Assembly: GCA_037126765.1 (NCBI GenBank)
Contig: JBBCBC010000007.1
Location: 28,653,667 to 28,717,666, forward strand
DNA length: 64,000 nt
DNA from: Stenogyne calaminthoides
Taxonomy: Eukaryota; Streptophyta; Magnoliopsida; Lamiales; Lamiaceae
Reading direction: 5' to 3'
Shown here: in pieces, positions 14,701-28,300 of the stretch
Layout of the letters: each line of letters starts with the position of its first letter
How positions within the stretch are numbered: the first letter of the stretch is position 1
Program-made: the position numbers and the translations under genes
Notes under the pieces: generated by a model
Databases searched by the model: none
What the model was told of the DNA's origin: nothing
Seen by the model: only the letters and a program-made list of their open reading frames with translations

Positions 14701-17700
14701 AACCCCAATCGCCGTTTCCAGATCCTCCATCCGACATCGCTCATCCTTGCGATCAAAATTACAACAAGAACAAGCAAAACCCTACTACAGTGATCTATGA
14801 AAAAAAATCCCTATACTACTCACTCATATCATTCCGTTGGGAAAAACGATTACAATATCACACGAGGGTTGAGATAGAGAAAAATATTATAATACTATCC
14901 GGTTGGTCAGTTTTAGAGTGACGGCGAAGCTATGAGACATGTAGACGAGTTCAATACGTTTCGAAACAAGGTTATAATAGGAAAACGGACACACGAGTCA
15001 AAAGTTATGGCTAAAATTGTTTTCACCATCCAATGGCAAAAACCCCAATCGCCATTTCCAGATCCTCCATTCGACATCGCTCATCCTTGCGATCAAAATT
15101 ACAAGAAGAACAAGCAAAACCCTACTACAGTGATCTATGAAAAAAAAATCCATATACTACCCACTCATATTATCCGTTGGGAAAAATGATTACAATATCA
15201 AACGAGGGTTGCGATAGAGAAAAATATTATAATATTATTCGATGGGTAAGTTTTAGAGGGAGGGCGAAGCTTTGAGACAAGTAGATGACTTCAAGATATT
15301 TCTGAAACATGGTTATAATAGGAAAACGGACACCCGAGTCAAACGTTATGGCCAAAATAGTTTTCACCATCCAATGGCCAAAACCCCAATCGCCGTTTCC
15401 AGATCCTCCATCCAACATCGCTCATCCTTGCGATCAAAATTACAACAAGAACAAGAAAAACCGTACTACAGTGATCTATGAAAAAAAATGCCTATACTAC
15501 TCACTCATATTATCCGTTGGGAAAAACGATTACAATATAACACGAGGGTTGCGATAGAAAAAAATATTATAATACTATCCGGTGGGTAAGTTTTAGAGGG
15601 ACGACGAAGCTGTGAGACATGTAGACGACTTCAAGACGTTTTTGAAACAAGGTTATAATAGGAAAATGGACACCCGAGTCAAAAGTTATGGCCAAAACAT
15701 TTTTCACCATCCAATGGCCAAAACCCCAATCGCCGTTTCCAGATCCTCCATCCGACATCGCTCATCCTTGCGATCAAAATTACAACAAGAACAAGTAAAA
15801 CCCTACTACAGTGATCTATGAAAAAAAAAGCCTATACCACTCACACATATTATCCGTTGGGAAAAATGATTACAATATCACACGAGTGTTGCGATATAGA
15901 AAAATATTATAATATTATCTGGTGGGTCAATTTTTAGAGTGACGGCGAAGTTGTGAGACATGTAGACTACTTCAAGACGTTTCCGAAAAAAGGTTATAAT
16001 AGGAAAACGGACACCCTAGTCAAAAGTTATGGCCAAAACTGTTTTCACCATCCAATGGCCAAAACCCCAATCGCCGTTTCCAGATCCTCCATCCGACATC
16101 GCTCATCCTTGCGATCAAAATTACAACAAGAACAAGCAAAACCCTACTATAGTGATCTATGAAAAAATGCATATACAACCTACTCATATTATCCGTTGGG
16201 AAAAATGATTACAATATCACACGAGGGTTACAATAGAGAAAATATTATAATACTATCCGTTGGGTCAGTTTTAGGGATACGGCAAAGCTATGGGACATGT
16301 AGACGACATCAAGACGTTTCCGAAACAAGGTTATAATAGTAAAACGGACACCCGAGTCAAAATTTATGGCCAAAACTGTTTTCACCATCCAATGGCCAAA
16401 ACTCCAATCGCCGTTTCCAGATCCTCCATCCGAAATAGCTCATCCTTGTGATCAAAATTACAACAAGAACAGGCAAAACCCTACTACAGTGATCTATGAA
16501 AATAAATGCCTATACTACCCACTCATAATATCCATTGGGAAAAATGATTACAATATCACATGAGGGTTGCGATAGAGAAAAATATTATAATACTATCTGG
16601 TGGTTCAGTTTTAGAGGAAAGGCGAAGCTGTGAGAAATGTAGACGACTTCAAGACGTTTCCGAAACATGGTTATAATAGGAAAACGGAGACCCGAGTCAA
16701 AAGTTATGGCCAAAACAGTTTTCACCATCTAATGGCCAAAACCCCAATCGCCGTTTCCAGATCCTCAATCCGACATCGCTCATCCTTGCGATCAAAATTA
16801 CAACAAGAACAAGCAAAACCCTACTAAAGTGATCTATGAAAAAAAAAGCCTATACTACTCACTCATATTATCCATTGGGAAAAATGATTAAAATATCACA
16901 CGAGGGTTGCGATATAGAAAAATATTATAATATTATCTGGTTGGTCAGTTTTAGAGTGACGACGAAGTTGTGATACATGTAGACGACTTCAAGACGTGTC
17001 CGAAACAAGGTTATAATAGGAAAACGGACACCCGAGTCAAAAGTTATGGCCAAAACAATTTTCACCATCCAATAGTCAAAACCCCAATCGCCGTTTCCAG
17101 ATCCTCCATCCGACATACCTCATCCATGCGATCAAAATTACAACTAGAACAAGCAAAACCCTACTACAGTGATCTATAAAAAAAAATTCCTATACTACTC
17201 ACTCATATTATCCGTTGGGAAAAACGATTACAATATCACACGAGGGTTGCGATAGAGAAAAATATTATAATACTATCCGGTGGGTCAGTTTTAGACGGAC
17301 GATGAAGCTGTGAGACATGTAGACGACTTCAAGACGTTTTTGAAACAAGTTTATAATAGGAAAACGGACACCCGAGTCAAAACTTATGGCAAAAACATTT
17401 TTCACCATCCAATGGCCAAAACCCCAATCGCCGTTTCCAGATCCTCCATCCGACATCGCTCATCCTTGCGATTAAAATTACAACAAGAACAAGCAAAACC
17501 CTACTACAGTGATCTATGAAAAAAAATGCCTATACTACTCACAAATATTATCCATAGGGAAAAACATTTATAATATCACACGAGGGTGGAGATTGAGAAA
17601 AATATTATAATAATATCCGGTGGGTCAGTTTTATAGGGAAGACGAAGTTGTGGGACATGTAGACGACATCAAGACGTTTCTGAAATAAGGTTATAATAGG

Positions 17701-20700
17701 AAAATGGACACCTGAGTCAAAATTTATGGGCAAAACTGTTTTCACCATCCAACGGCCAAAACCCCAATCGCCGTTTCCAGATCTTCCATCCGAAATAGCT
17801 CATCCTTGTGATCAAAATTACAACAAGAACAAGCAAAACCCTACTGCAGTGATCTATGAAAAAAAATGCCTATACTACCCACTCATATTATCCGTTGGAA
17901 AAAACGATTACAATATCACATGAGGGTTGCGATAGAGAAAAATATTAAAATACTATCCGGAGGTTCAGTTTTAGAGGAACTGTGAAGCTGTGAGACATGT
18001 AGACGACTTCAAGACGTTTCCGAAACATGGTTATAATAGGAAAATGGACACCCGAGTCAAAAGTTATGGCCAAAATAGTTTTCCCCATCCAATGGCCAAA
18101 ACCCCAATCGCCATTTCCAGATCCTCCATCCGACATCACTCATCCTTGCAATCAAAATTACAACAACAACAAGCAAAACCTTACTACAGTGATCTATGAA
18201 AATAAATGCCTATACTACTCACTCATATTATCCGTTGGGAAAAACGATTACAATATCACTCGATGGTTGCGATAGAGAAAAATATTATAATACTATCCGG
18301 TGGGTCAGTTTTAGAGGGACGACGAAGCTGTGAGACATGTAAATGACTTCAACACGTTTTTGAAACAAGGTTATAATAGGAAAACGGACACCCGAGTCAA
18401 AAGTTATGGCCAAAACATTTTTCACCATCCAATGGCCAAAACCCCAATCGTCATTTCCAGATCCTCCATCTGACATCGCTCGTCCTTGCGATCAAAATTA
18501 CAACAAGAACAAGAAAAACCCTACTATTGTGATCTATGAAAAAAAATGCCTATACTACTCACTAATATTATTCGTTGGGAAAAAAGATTACAATATCACA
18601 CGAGGGTTGCGATAGAGAAAAATATTATAATACTATCCGGTGGGTCAGTTTTAGAGGGCCGACGAAGTTGTGAGACATGTAGACGACTTCAAGACATTTT
18701 CGAAACAAGGTTATAATAGGAAAACGGACACTCGAGTCAAAAGTTATGGCCAAAACATTTTTCACCATCCAATGGCCAAAACCCCAATCGCCGTTTCCAA
18801 ATCCTCCATCTGACATCGCTCCTTGCGATCAAAATTACAAAAAGCACAAGCAAAACCCTACTATTGTGATCTATGGAAAAAAAATGCCTATACTACTCAC
18901 TCATATTATCCGCTGGGAAAAACGATTACAATATCACACGAGGGTTGCGATAGAGAAAAATATTATAATACTATCCGGTGGGTCAGTTTTAGAGGTACAG
19001 CGAAGCTGTGAGACATGTAGACGACTTAAAGACGTTTCCAAAACAAATAGGAAAAAATGGACACCCGAGTCAAAAGTTATGGTCAAAACTATTTTCACCA
19101 TCCAATGGCCAAAACCCCAATCGCCGTTTACAGATCCTCCATCCGACATCGCTCATCCTTGTGATCAAAATTACAACAAGAACAAGCAAAACCATACTAC
19201 AGTGATCTACGAAAAAAAAAACCTGTATTACTCACTCATATTATCCATTGGGAAAAATGATTACAATATCACACGAGAGTTGCGATAGAGAAAAATATTA
19301 TAATACTATCTTGTGTGTCGGTTTTAGAGAGACAGCGAAGCTGTGGGACATTTAGACGACTTCAAGACGTTTCCGAAACAAGGTTATAATAGGAAAATGG
19401 ACACCCGAGTCAAAAGTTATGGCCAAATATGTTTTCACCATCCAATGGCCAAAACCCCAATCACCGTTTCCAGATCCTTCATCCGACATCGCTCATCTTT
19501 GCGATCAAAATTACAACAAGAACAAGCAAAACCCTACTACAGTGATCTATGAAAAAAAATGCCTATACTACCCACAGATATTTTCCGTTGGGAAAAACGA
19601 TTACAATATCACAGGAGGGTTGCGATAGAGAAAAATATTATAATACTATCTGGTGGGTGAGTTATATAGGAACGACGAAGCTATGATACATGTAGACGAC
19701 TTCAAGACGTTTCCGAAACATGGTTATAATAGGAAAACGGACACCCGAGTCAAAAATTATGGCCAAAACAGTTTTCACCTTCAAATGGCCAAAACCCCAA
19801 TCGCCGTTTCCAGATCCTCCATTCGACATCGCTCATCCTTGCGATCAAAATTACAACAAGAACAAACAAAACCCTACTACAGTAATCTATGAAATAAAAT
19901 GCCTATGCTACCCACTCATATTATCCGTTGGGAAAAACGATTACAATATCACACGAGGGTTGTGATAGAGAAAAATATTATAATACTATCCGGTGGGTCA
20001 GTTTTAGAGGAACGGCGAAGCTGTGAAACATGTAGACGACTTCAAGACGTTTCTAAAACATGGTTATAATAGGAAAACGGACATCCGAGTCAAAAGTTTT
20101 GGCCAAATTAGTTTTCACCATCAAATGGCCAAAACCCCAATCGCCGTTTCCATATCCTCCATCGGACATCGCTCATCCTTGCGATTAAAATTACAACAGG
20201 AACAAGCAAAACCCTACTACAGTGATCTATGAAAAAAAAGACTATACTAGTCACTCATATTATCCGTTTGGAAAAATGATTACAATATCACACGAGGGTT
20301 GCGATAGAGAGAAATATTATAATACTATCCGGTGGGTTAGTTTTAGAGTGACGGCGAAGCTGTGAGACATGTGGATGACTTCAAGACGTTTCCGAAACAA
20401 GGTTATAATAGGAAAACGGACACCCGAGTCAAAAGTTATGGCCAAAACTATTTTCACCATCCAATGGCCAAAACCTCAATCGCCGTTTCCAGATCCTCCA
20501 TCCGACATCGCTCATCCTTGTGATCAAAATTACAACAAGAACAAGCAAAACCCTACTACGGTGATCTATGAAAAAAATGCCTATACTACTCACTCATATT
20601 ATCCGTTGGGAAAAATGATTACAATATCACACGAGGGTTGTGATAGAGAAAAATATTATTGTTGGTTCTGTTTTGAAAACTGATTTTGTGCGTGCGGAAG

Positions 20701-20910
20701 CGAAAACATGTAGTAATGCATATAAAACAGGGTGATGGTAGAGTGTTTCCAGATTTTTTGTGTTTTAAGCTCATGTGTTGTGTTTTTCTTATAATCGAAT
20801 GCATATGACAAGATATGAACTTAAAGCAGTAAACAACACAACAAAGTATAGTGGTTCGGAGACTCAAGCTCCTACATCCACTCTCCCTGTTCCTAGGGAA
20901 ATTCATTCAA

Positions 20911-21080
20911 ACTGGACTTATCACCCTCTCGGGTTCGCCTCTAGATATTTAACGAGCTCTCACTCCAACTGGACTTATCACCCTCTCGGGCTCGCCTCTG
21001 GACTTATCACCCTCTCGGGCTCGCCTCTAGATGTTTAATGAGTTCACACTCCTACGGGACTTATAACCCTCTCGGGATTG
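20911..21080 (-). repeat. Tandem repeat in the LTR relic
   Basis: A unit containing GGACTTATCACCCTCTCGGG is repeated at about 20,914, 20,971, 21,000 and, diverged, 21,057. The first two units are 57 bp apart and the third follows after a 30-bp truncated unit. The block lies at the same relative place as the unrelated CTTTCTGACTAC repeat of the LTR at 49,880. Confidence 0.8.
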
Positions 21081-21384
21081 CCTAACAACTACCTCACTTC
21101 ACCACTAGTTATCTCTTACGAGAATGGGGTTTGGGTTTGGTGTTGTCTCCAACTATGGTGAGATTTTCCCTTACATTTGTTTAGCCTCAATGCTAAGGTT
21201 GGGAAAATCTCTCTAAGCTTAGGATACATCGTGGGTTGCTTAGATTGAGTTCTAGAACACTCTTTGAATATATGTGTATATCTACAGACTTGTGTTCTAT
21301 GGTGGGAAAGCTTGAGTATTTGTTTTCTTAGCTTTGTAGCATCGTTTGCTACATTCTCCACACCTAATTTGATGGAAGATCTTG

Positions 21385-21393
21385 TATTTATAG
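21385..21393 (-). promoter_or_regulatory. TATA box of the LTR relic
   Basis: CTATAAATA is read on the minus strand, in the same relative position as the TATA boxes of the two LTRs further right. It marks the U3/R part and confirms minus-strand orientation. Confidence 0.6.
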
Positions 21394-22207
21394 TGTGGAT
21401 TTGAATGTTACCGTTGGAGAGAATCACATTCAAATCCATACTATTCTTTGTAAGTTCTGCAGCTTTTTCAGATTCCTCAGATTCCTCGCCTTGGAATCAT
21501 TCAGGGTTCTCTGAGTCTCAGTGTCTTCAGTTCTATCTGAGCCTTCAGGTTTATCTGAGCCTTCAGTCTATCTGAGCCTTCAGGTCTATCTGAGCTTCAA
21601 TGTCCAGTGACATAGGTTTCTTGATTCAACAGACTTCTCTTCAATGGACCTTATCGTCGATCAGCATCTTGACATTCAGCCGACCGAGTTCGAGTTCTTC
21701 CGACTTCAGACATCCTGACCCTCAGGTCACTTTTACTTACTGAGCCTCAGATCACTTTACTTACTGAGTCTCAGATCACTTTTACTCAGGCTATCTGATT
21801 TCTTCTTTGCCTGATCCTATCAGCTCGATTGATCAGATCAACACATCTTCAGATCAACATATCAGGATAGCATCAGGTCATCATATCAGGTTAGCATATC
21901 AGTTTATCATATCTGATCTCGATCACGTCTGATCTCGATTAGTCTCATCTGCTCATCTTCATATCTGATCTCGATCACGTCTGATCTTGATCAGTCTGAT
22001 CTGCAACCTTCTTTTCTGATCTTCTGGTCAGTTTCTTTCTGATTAGCTGGCTTAGCTTTTAATCTCTTCTGATTTTGCACAACTCATCAGTTTAACTCCG
22101 GAACACATCTAACTCATCTGATCTCGATCAGTCTCGTCTGCAGCCTCGTCTGATCTCGATCATCTACTTCTGATTTCGTGTGTTGGTCCCGGTTTGATCA
22201 TACCAAA

Positions 22208-22300
22208 TGTTGGTCCCGGTTTGAAAACAGATTTTGTGCGTGCGGAAGCGAAAACATGTAGTAATGCATATAAAACAGGGGTGAGGGCAGAGTGTTTCCA
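22208..22300 (-). repeat. Truncated second copy of the LTR end
   Basis: Starting at TGTTGGTCCC, this segment matches the start of the relic (20,660 onward) almost base for base through GTTTCCA, and ends at the reversed satellite. The preceding 27 bp (22,181-22,207) begin with another TGTTGGTCCCGGTTTG, followed by GATCATACCAAA. On the minus strand this gives TGGTAT just after the LTR end, which could be the remnant of a tRNA-Met primer binding site. Confidence 0.7.
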
Positions 22301-25300
22301 GTCGTCTACATGTCTCACAGTTTCGCCGTCCCTCTAAAACTGACCCACCAGATAGTATTATAATATTTTTCTCTATCGCAACCCTCATGTGATATTGTAA
22401 TCATTTTTCCCAACGGATAATATGAGTGGGTAGTATAGGCATTTTTTTTAATAGATCACTGTAGTAGGGTTTTGCTTGTTCTTGTTGTAATTTTGATCGC
22501 AAGTATGAGCGATGTCGGATGGAGGATCTGGAAACGACGATTGGAGTTTTTTGCCATTGCATGGGAATAACTGTTTTGGCCATGTTTCAGAAACGTCTTG
22601 AAGTCGTCTACATGTCTCACAGCTTCGCCGTTCCTCTAAAACTGACCCACTGGATAGTATTATAATATTTCTCTCTATCGCAACCCTCGTGTGATATTGT
22701 AATCGTTTTTCACAACGGATAATATAAGTGGGAAGTATATGTTTTTTTTTTTATAGATCACTTTTGTAGGGTTTTGATTGTTCCTGTTGTAATTTTTATT
22801 GCAAGGATGAGCGATTTCGGATGGAGGATCTAGAAACGGCGATTTGGGTTTCGGCTATTGGATGGTGAAAACTGTTTTGGCCATAACTTTTGACTCGGGT
22901 GTCCGTTTTCCATTTATAACCATGTTTCGGAAACGTCTTGAAGTCGCATACATGTCTTACCGCTTAGCCATCCCTCTAAAACTGACCCACCGGATAGTAT
23001 TATAATATTTTTCTCTATCGCAATCCTCGTGTGATATTGTAATCATTTTTCCCAACTGATAATATGAGTTGGGAGTATATGCATTTTTTTTCATAGATCA
23101 CTGTAGTAGGGTTTTGCTTGCTCTTGTTGTAATTTTGATCGCAAGGATGAGCGATGTCGGATGGAGGATCTGGAAACGGCGATTGGGGTTTTGGCCATTG
23201 GATGGTGAAAACTGTTTTGGCCATAACTTTTGACTTGGATGTCCAATTTCCTATTATAACCTTGTTTCGGAAACGTCTTGAAGTCATCTACATGTCTCTC
23301 AGATTCGCCGTCCCTCAAAAACTGATCCACCGGATAGTATTATAATATTTTTCTCTATCGCAACCCTCGTGTGATATTGTAATCGTTTTTCCTAACTGAT
23401 AATATGAGTGGTTAGTATAGGTATTTTTTTTCATAGATCACTGTAGTAGGGTTTTGATTGTTCTTCTTGTAATTTTTATTGCAAGGATGAGCGATTTCGG
23501 ATGGAGGATCTGGAAACGGCGATTGGGGTTTTGGTCATTGGATGGTGAAAACTATTTTGGCCATAACTTTTGACTCGGGTGTCTGTTTTCTGTTTATAAC
23601 CATGTTTTGGAAACGTCTTGAAGTCGTATACATGTCTCACAGCTTTGCCGTCCCTCTAAAACTGACCCACCGGATAGTATTATAATATTGTTCTCTATCA
23701 CAATCCTCGTGTGAAATTGTAATCATTTTTCCCAACTGATAATATGAGTGGGTAGTATATGCATTTTTTTTTCATAGATCACTGTAGTAGGGTTTTGCTT
23801 GTTCTTGTTGTAATTTTGATCGCAAGGATGAGCAATGTCGGATGGAGGATCTGGAAACGGCGGTTGGGGTTTTGGCCATTGGATGGTGAAAATAGTTTTG
23901 GCCATAACTTTTGACTCGGGTGTCCTTTTTCCTATTATAACCTTGTTTCGGAAACGTCTACATGTCTCACAGCTTTGTCGTCCCTCTAAAACTAACCCTC
24001 CGGATAGTATTATAATATTTTTCTCTATCGCAATCCTCTTGTGATATTGTAATCGTTTTTCCCAACTGATAATATGAGTGGGTAGTATATGCATTTTTTT
24101 TTCATAGATCACTGTAGTAGGGTTTTGCTAGTTCTTGTTGTAATTTTGATTGCAAGGATGAGCGATGTCGGACGGAGGATCCGTAAATGGCCATTGGGAT
24201 TTTGGCCATTGGATGGTGAAAACAGTTTTGGCCATGACTTTTGACTCGGGTGTCCATTTTCCTATTATAACCTTGTTTCGGAAACGTCTCAAAGTCGCCT
24301 ACATGTCTCACAGCTTCGCCGTCCCTCTAAAATTTACCCACTGGATAGTATTAAAATATTTTTCTCTATCGCAACCCTCGTGTGATATTGTAAACGTTTT
24401 TCCCAACGGATAATATGAGTGAGTAGTATAGGCATTTTTTTTTCATAGATCACAGTAGTAGGGTTTTGCTTGTTCTTGTTGTAATTTTGATCACAAAGAT
24501 GAGCAATGTCGGATGGAGGATCTGGAAACGGCGGTTGGGGTTTTGGCCATTGGATGGTGAAAACAGTTTTGGCCATATCTTTTGACTCGGGTGTCCTTTT
24601 TTCTATTATAACCTTGTTTCGGAAACATCTTGAAGTCGTTTACCTGTCTCACAGCTTCGCCCTCCCTATAAAACTGACCCACGTGATATTATAATAATAT
24701 TTTTCTCTATCGCAACCCTAGTGTGATATTGTAATCATTTTTCCCAACGGATAATATGAGTGGGTAGTATATGCATTTTTTTTCATAGATCACTGTAGTA
24801 GGGTTTTGCTTGTTCTTGTTGTAATTTTGATATCAAGGATGAGCGAAGTCGGATGGAGGAGCTGGAAATGGCGATTGGGGTTTTGGCCATTTGATGGTGA
24901 AAATAGTTTAGACCATAACCTTTGACTCGGGTGTCCGTTTTTCTATTATAACCTTGTTTCGGTAACATCTTGAAGTCATCTACATGTCTCACAGCTTCGT
25001 CGTCCCTCTAAAACTTTCCCATCGGATAGTATTATAATATTTTTCTCTATCGCAACCCTCGTGTGATATTCTAATTGTTTTTCCCAATGGATAATATAAG
25101 AGGGTAGTATACATTTTTTTCGTAGCTAACTGTAGTAGGGTTTTGCATGTTCTTGTTGTAATTTTGATCGCAAGGATGAGCGATGTCGGATGTAGGATCT
25201 GGAAACGGCGATTGGGGTTTTGGCCATTTTATGGTGAAAACTGTTTTGGCCTTAACTTTTGACTCGGGTGTCCGTTTTCCTATTATAACCATGTTTTGGA

Positions 25301-28300
25301 AACGACTTGAAGTCGTCTACTTGTCTCACAGCTTCGCCGTCCCTATAAAACTTACCCACCAGGTAGTATTGTAATATTTTTCTCTATCACAAACCTCGTG
25401 TGATATTGTAATCATTTTTCCCAACGGATAATATGGGTGGGTAGTATATGCATTTTTTTTTGTTGGTCACTGTAGTAGGATTTTGTTTGTTCTTGTGGTA
25501 ATTTTGATCGCAAGGATGAGCGATGTCGGATGGAGGATCTGGAAATGGGGATTGGGGTGTTGGCCATTGGATGGTGAAAATAGTTTTGGCCATAACTTTT
25601 GACTCGGGTGTCCGTTTTCCTATTATAACCGTGTTTCGGAAACGTCTTGAAGTCGTCTACATGTCTCACAGTTACGCCGTCCCTCTAAAACTGACCCACC
25701 AGATAGTATTATAATATTTTTCTCTATCGCAGCCCTCGTGTGATATTGTAATCGTTTTTCCCAACGGATAATATGAGTGGGTAGTATAGGCATTTTTTTT
25801 AATAGATCACTGTAGTAGGGTTTTGCTTGTTCTTGTTGTAATTTTGATCGCAAGTATGAGCGATGTCGGATGGAGGATCTGGAAACGGCGATTGGAGTTT
25901 TTGCCATTGCATGGAGAAAACTGCTTTGGCCATAACTTTTGACTCGGTGTCCGTTTTCCTATTATAACCATGTTTCGGAAACGTCTTGAAGTCGTCTACA
26001 TGTCTCACAGCTTCGCCGTCCCTCTAAAACTGACCCACCGGATAGTATTATAATATTTTTCTCTATCGCAACCCTCGTGTGATATTGTAATCGTTTTTCC
26101 CAACGGATAATATGAGTGGGTAGTATAGGCATTTTTTTTTCATAGATCACTGTAGTAGGGTTTTGCTTGTTCTTGTTGTAATTTTGATCGCAAGGATGAA
26201 GAATGTCCGATGGAGGATCTAAAAACGGCGGTTGGGGATTTGGCCATTGGATGGTGAAAAAAGTTTTGGCCATAACTTTTGACTCGGGTGTCCTTTTTCC
26301 TATTATAACCTTGTTTCGGAAATGTCTTTAAGTCATCTACATGTCTCATATCTTCGTCGTCTCTCTAAAACTGACCCTCCGAATAGTATTATAATATTTT
26401 TCTCTATCGTAATCCTCTTGTGATATTGTAATCGTTTTTCCCAAATGATAATATGAGTGGGTAGTATAGGTATTTTTTTTTCATAGATCACTGTAGTAGG
26501 GTTTTGATTGTTCTTGTTGTAATTTTTATTGCAAGGATGAGTGATTTTGGAAGGAGGATCTGGAAACAGCGATTGGGGTTTTGGACATTGGTTGGTGAAA
26601 ACAGTTTTGGCCATAACTTTTGACTCGGGTGTCCGTTTTCCTATTATAACCTTGTTTCGAAAACGTCTTGAAGTCGTCTACATGTCTCATAGATTTGTCA
26701 TCCCTCTAAAACTTACCCACCGGAAAGTATTATAATATTTTTCTCTATCGCAACACTCGTGTGATATTGTAATCGTTTTTCCCAACGGATAATATGAGTG
26801 AGTAGTATAGGCATTTTTTTTTCATAGATCATTGTAGTAGGGTTTTGCTTGTTCTTGTTGTAATTTTGATCGCAAGGATGAGCAATGTCGGATGGAGGAT
26901 TTGGAAACGGCGGTTGGGGTTTTGGCCATTGGATGGTGAAAATAGTTTTGGCCATAACTTTTGACTCGGGTGTCCTTTTTCCTATTATAACCTTGTTTCG
27001 GAAACTTCTTTAAGTCGTCTACATGTCTCACAACTTTCTCGTCCCTCTAAATTTGACCCTCCGGATAGTATTATAATATTTTTCTCTATCGCAATCCTCT
27101 TGTGATATTGTAATCGTTTTTCCCAACTGATAATATAAGTGGGTAGTATATGCATTTTTTTTTCATAGATCACTGTAGTAGGGTTTTGCTAGTTATGGTT
27201 GTAATTTTGATTGCAAGGATGAGCGACGTCGGATGGAGGATCTGGAAACGACAATTGGGGTTTTGGCCATTGGATGGTGAAAACAGTTTTGGCCTTAACT
27301 TTTGACTCGGGTGTCCATTTTCCTATTATAACCTTGTTTCGGAAACGTCTCAAAGTCGTCTACATGTCTCGCAGCTTCGCTGTCCCTCTAAAATTGAGCC
27401 ACCGGATAGTATTATAATATTTTTCTCTATCGCAACCCTCGTGTGATATTGTAATCGTTTTTCCCAACGGATAATATGAGTGAGTAGTATAGGCATTTTT
27501 TTTTCATAGATCACTGTAGTAGGGTTTTGCTTGTTCTTGTTGTAATTTTGATCGCACAGATGAGCAATGTCGGATGCAGGATCTGGAAACGGCGGTTGGG
27601 GTTTTGGCCATTGGATGGTGAAAACAGATTTGTCCATAACTTTTGACTCGGGTATCCTTTTTTCTATTATAACCTTGTTTCGGAAATGTCTTGAAGTCGT
27701 CTACATGTCTCATAGCTTCGCCCTCCCTCTAAATCTGACCCACGTGATATTATAATAATATTTTTCTCTATCGCAACCCTAGTGTGATATTGTAATCGTT
27801 TTTCCCAACGGATAATATGAGTGGGTAGTATTGGCATTTTTTTTCATAGATCACTGCAGTAGGGTTTTGCTTGTTCTTGTTGTAATTTTGATCGCAAGGA
27901 TGAGCGATGTCGGATGGAGGATCCGGAAATGGCGATTGAGATTTTGGCCATTGGATGGTGAAAACTGTTTTGGCCGTAACCTTTGACTCGGGTGTCCGTT
28001 TTCCTATTATAACCATGTTTCGAAAACGTCTTGAAGTCTTCTACATGTCTCTTAGTTTCGGAAACGTTTTGAAGTCGTCTACATGTCTCACAGCTTCGCC
28101 GTACCTCTAAAACTGACCCACCGGATTGTATTATAATATTTTTCTCTATCGTAACCTTCGTGTGATATTGTAATTGTTTTTCCCAACGGATAATGTGAGT
28201 GGGTAGTATAGGAATTTTTTTTTCATAGATCACTGTAGTAGGGTTTTGCTTGTTCTTGTTGTAATTTTGATCGCAAGGATGAACAATGTCGGATGGAGGA

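Larger units (their letters stand above)
1..20659 (+). repeat. 340-bp satellite array, arm 1 (subfamily A, forward)
   Basis: About 61 head-to-tail monomers of roughly 340 bp run without interruption from the window edge to the LTR relic. Each monomer contains, in order, a GAGACATGTAGA block, a GTTTCCGAAAC near-palindrome, two ATGGCCAAAAC words 26 bp apart, the telo-box AAACCCTA, a short A-tract, ATTATCCGTTGGGAAAAA, and the 10-bp palindrome TATTATAATA. Monomer length is judged from the spacing of these words, which is usually 339-340 bp. Many ORFs of 60-180 aa appear on both strands and in several frames at once. They exist because the monomer is poor in stop codons, and 340 is not a multiple of three, so frames break at monomer boundaries. 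No coding function is supported. The array continues beyond position 1. Arm 2 is the same satellite in reverse. A centromeric or pericentromeric role is an inference from array size and monomer length only. Confidence 0.95.
20660..22300 (-). mobile_element. Copia-type LTR relic with truncated second LTR end
   Basis: The sequence is unrelated to the satellite and begins TGTTGGTTCTG directly after a satellite AAATATTAT. It shares blocks with the LTR at 49,880-51,984: the TAGTGGTTC-GAGACTCAAGCTCC block (20,850-20,873), a tandem-repeat block, a minus-strand TATA box (21,385-21,393), the CCGTTGGAGAGA block near 21,412, and a CTGA/TCAG-rich segment (about 21,495-22,150). At 22,208 a second copy of the LTR end begins (TGTTGGTCCCGGTTTG). 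It matches 20,660-20,753 for about 93 bp and then stops abruptly at 22,300, where reversed satellite begins. Read on the minus strand this fits a truncated 5' LTR end, almost no internal DNA, and a near-complete other LTR. No ORF of interest is present. I see no certain outer boundary of the longer LTR near 22,180-22,207. Confidence 0.8.

Noticed and set aside
18746..19288. 180-codon ORF, the longest in the satellite
   Set aside because: It crosses monomer boundaries only because small deletions there happen to keep a frame open. Its content is the same satellite translation.
1..20659. 5S rDNA or another RNA-gene array with a 340-bp unit
   Set aside because: No 5S coding sequence, internal control boxes or other RNA gene is present in the monomer.
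20775..21439. ORFs of 87 and 107 codons in the LTR relic
   Set aside because: They cover the tandem-repeat block and the region around the TATA box of a non-coding LTR; no domain is visible.
22195..22206. GATCATACCA, identical to a stretch near the 5' end of plant 5S rRNA (as in Cassandra elements)
   Set aside because: Only ten bases match and no further 5S sequence or internal promoter follows.
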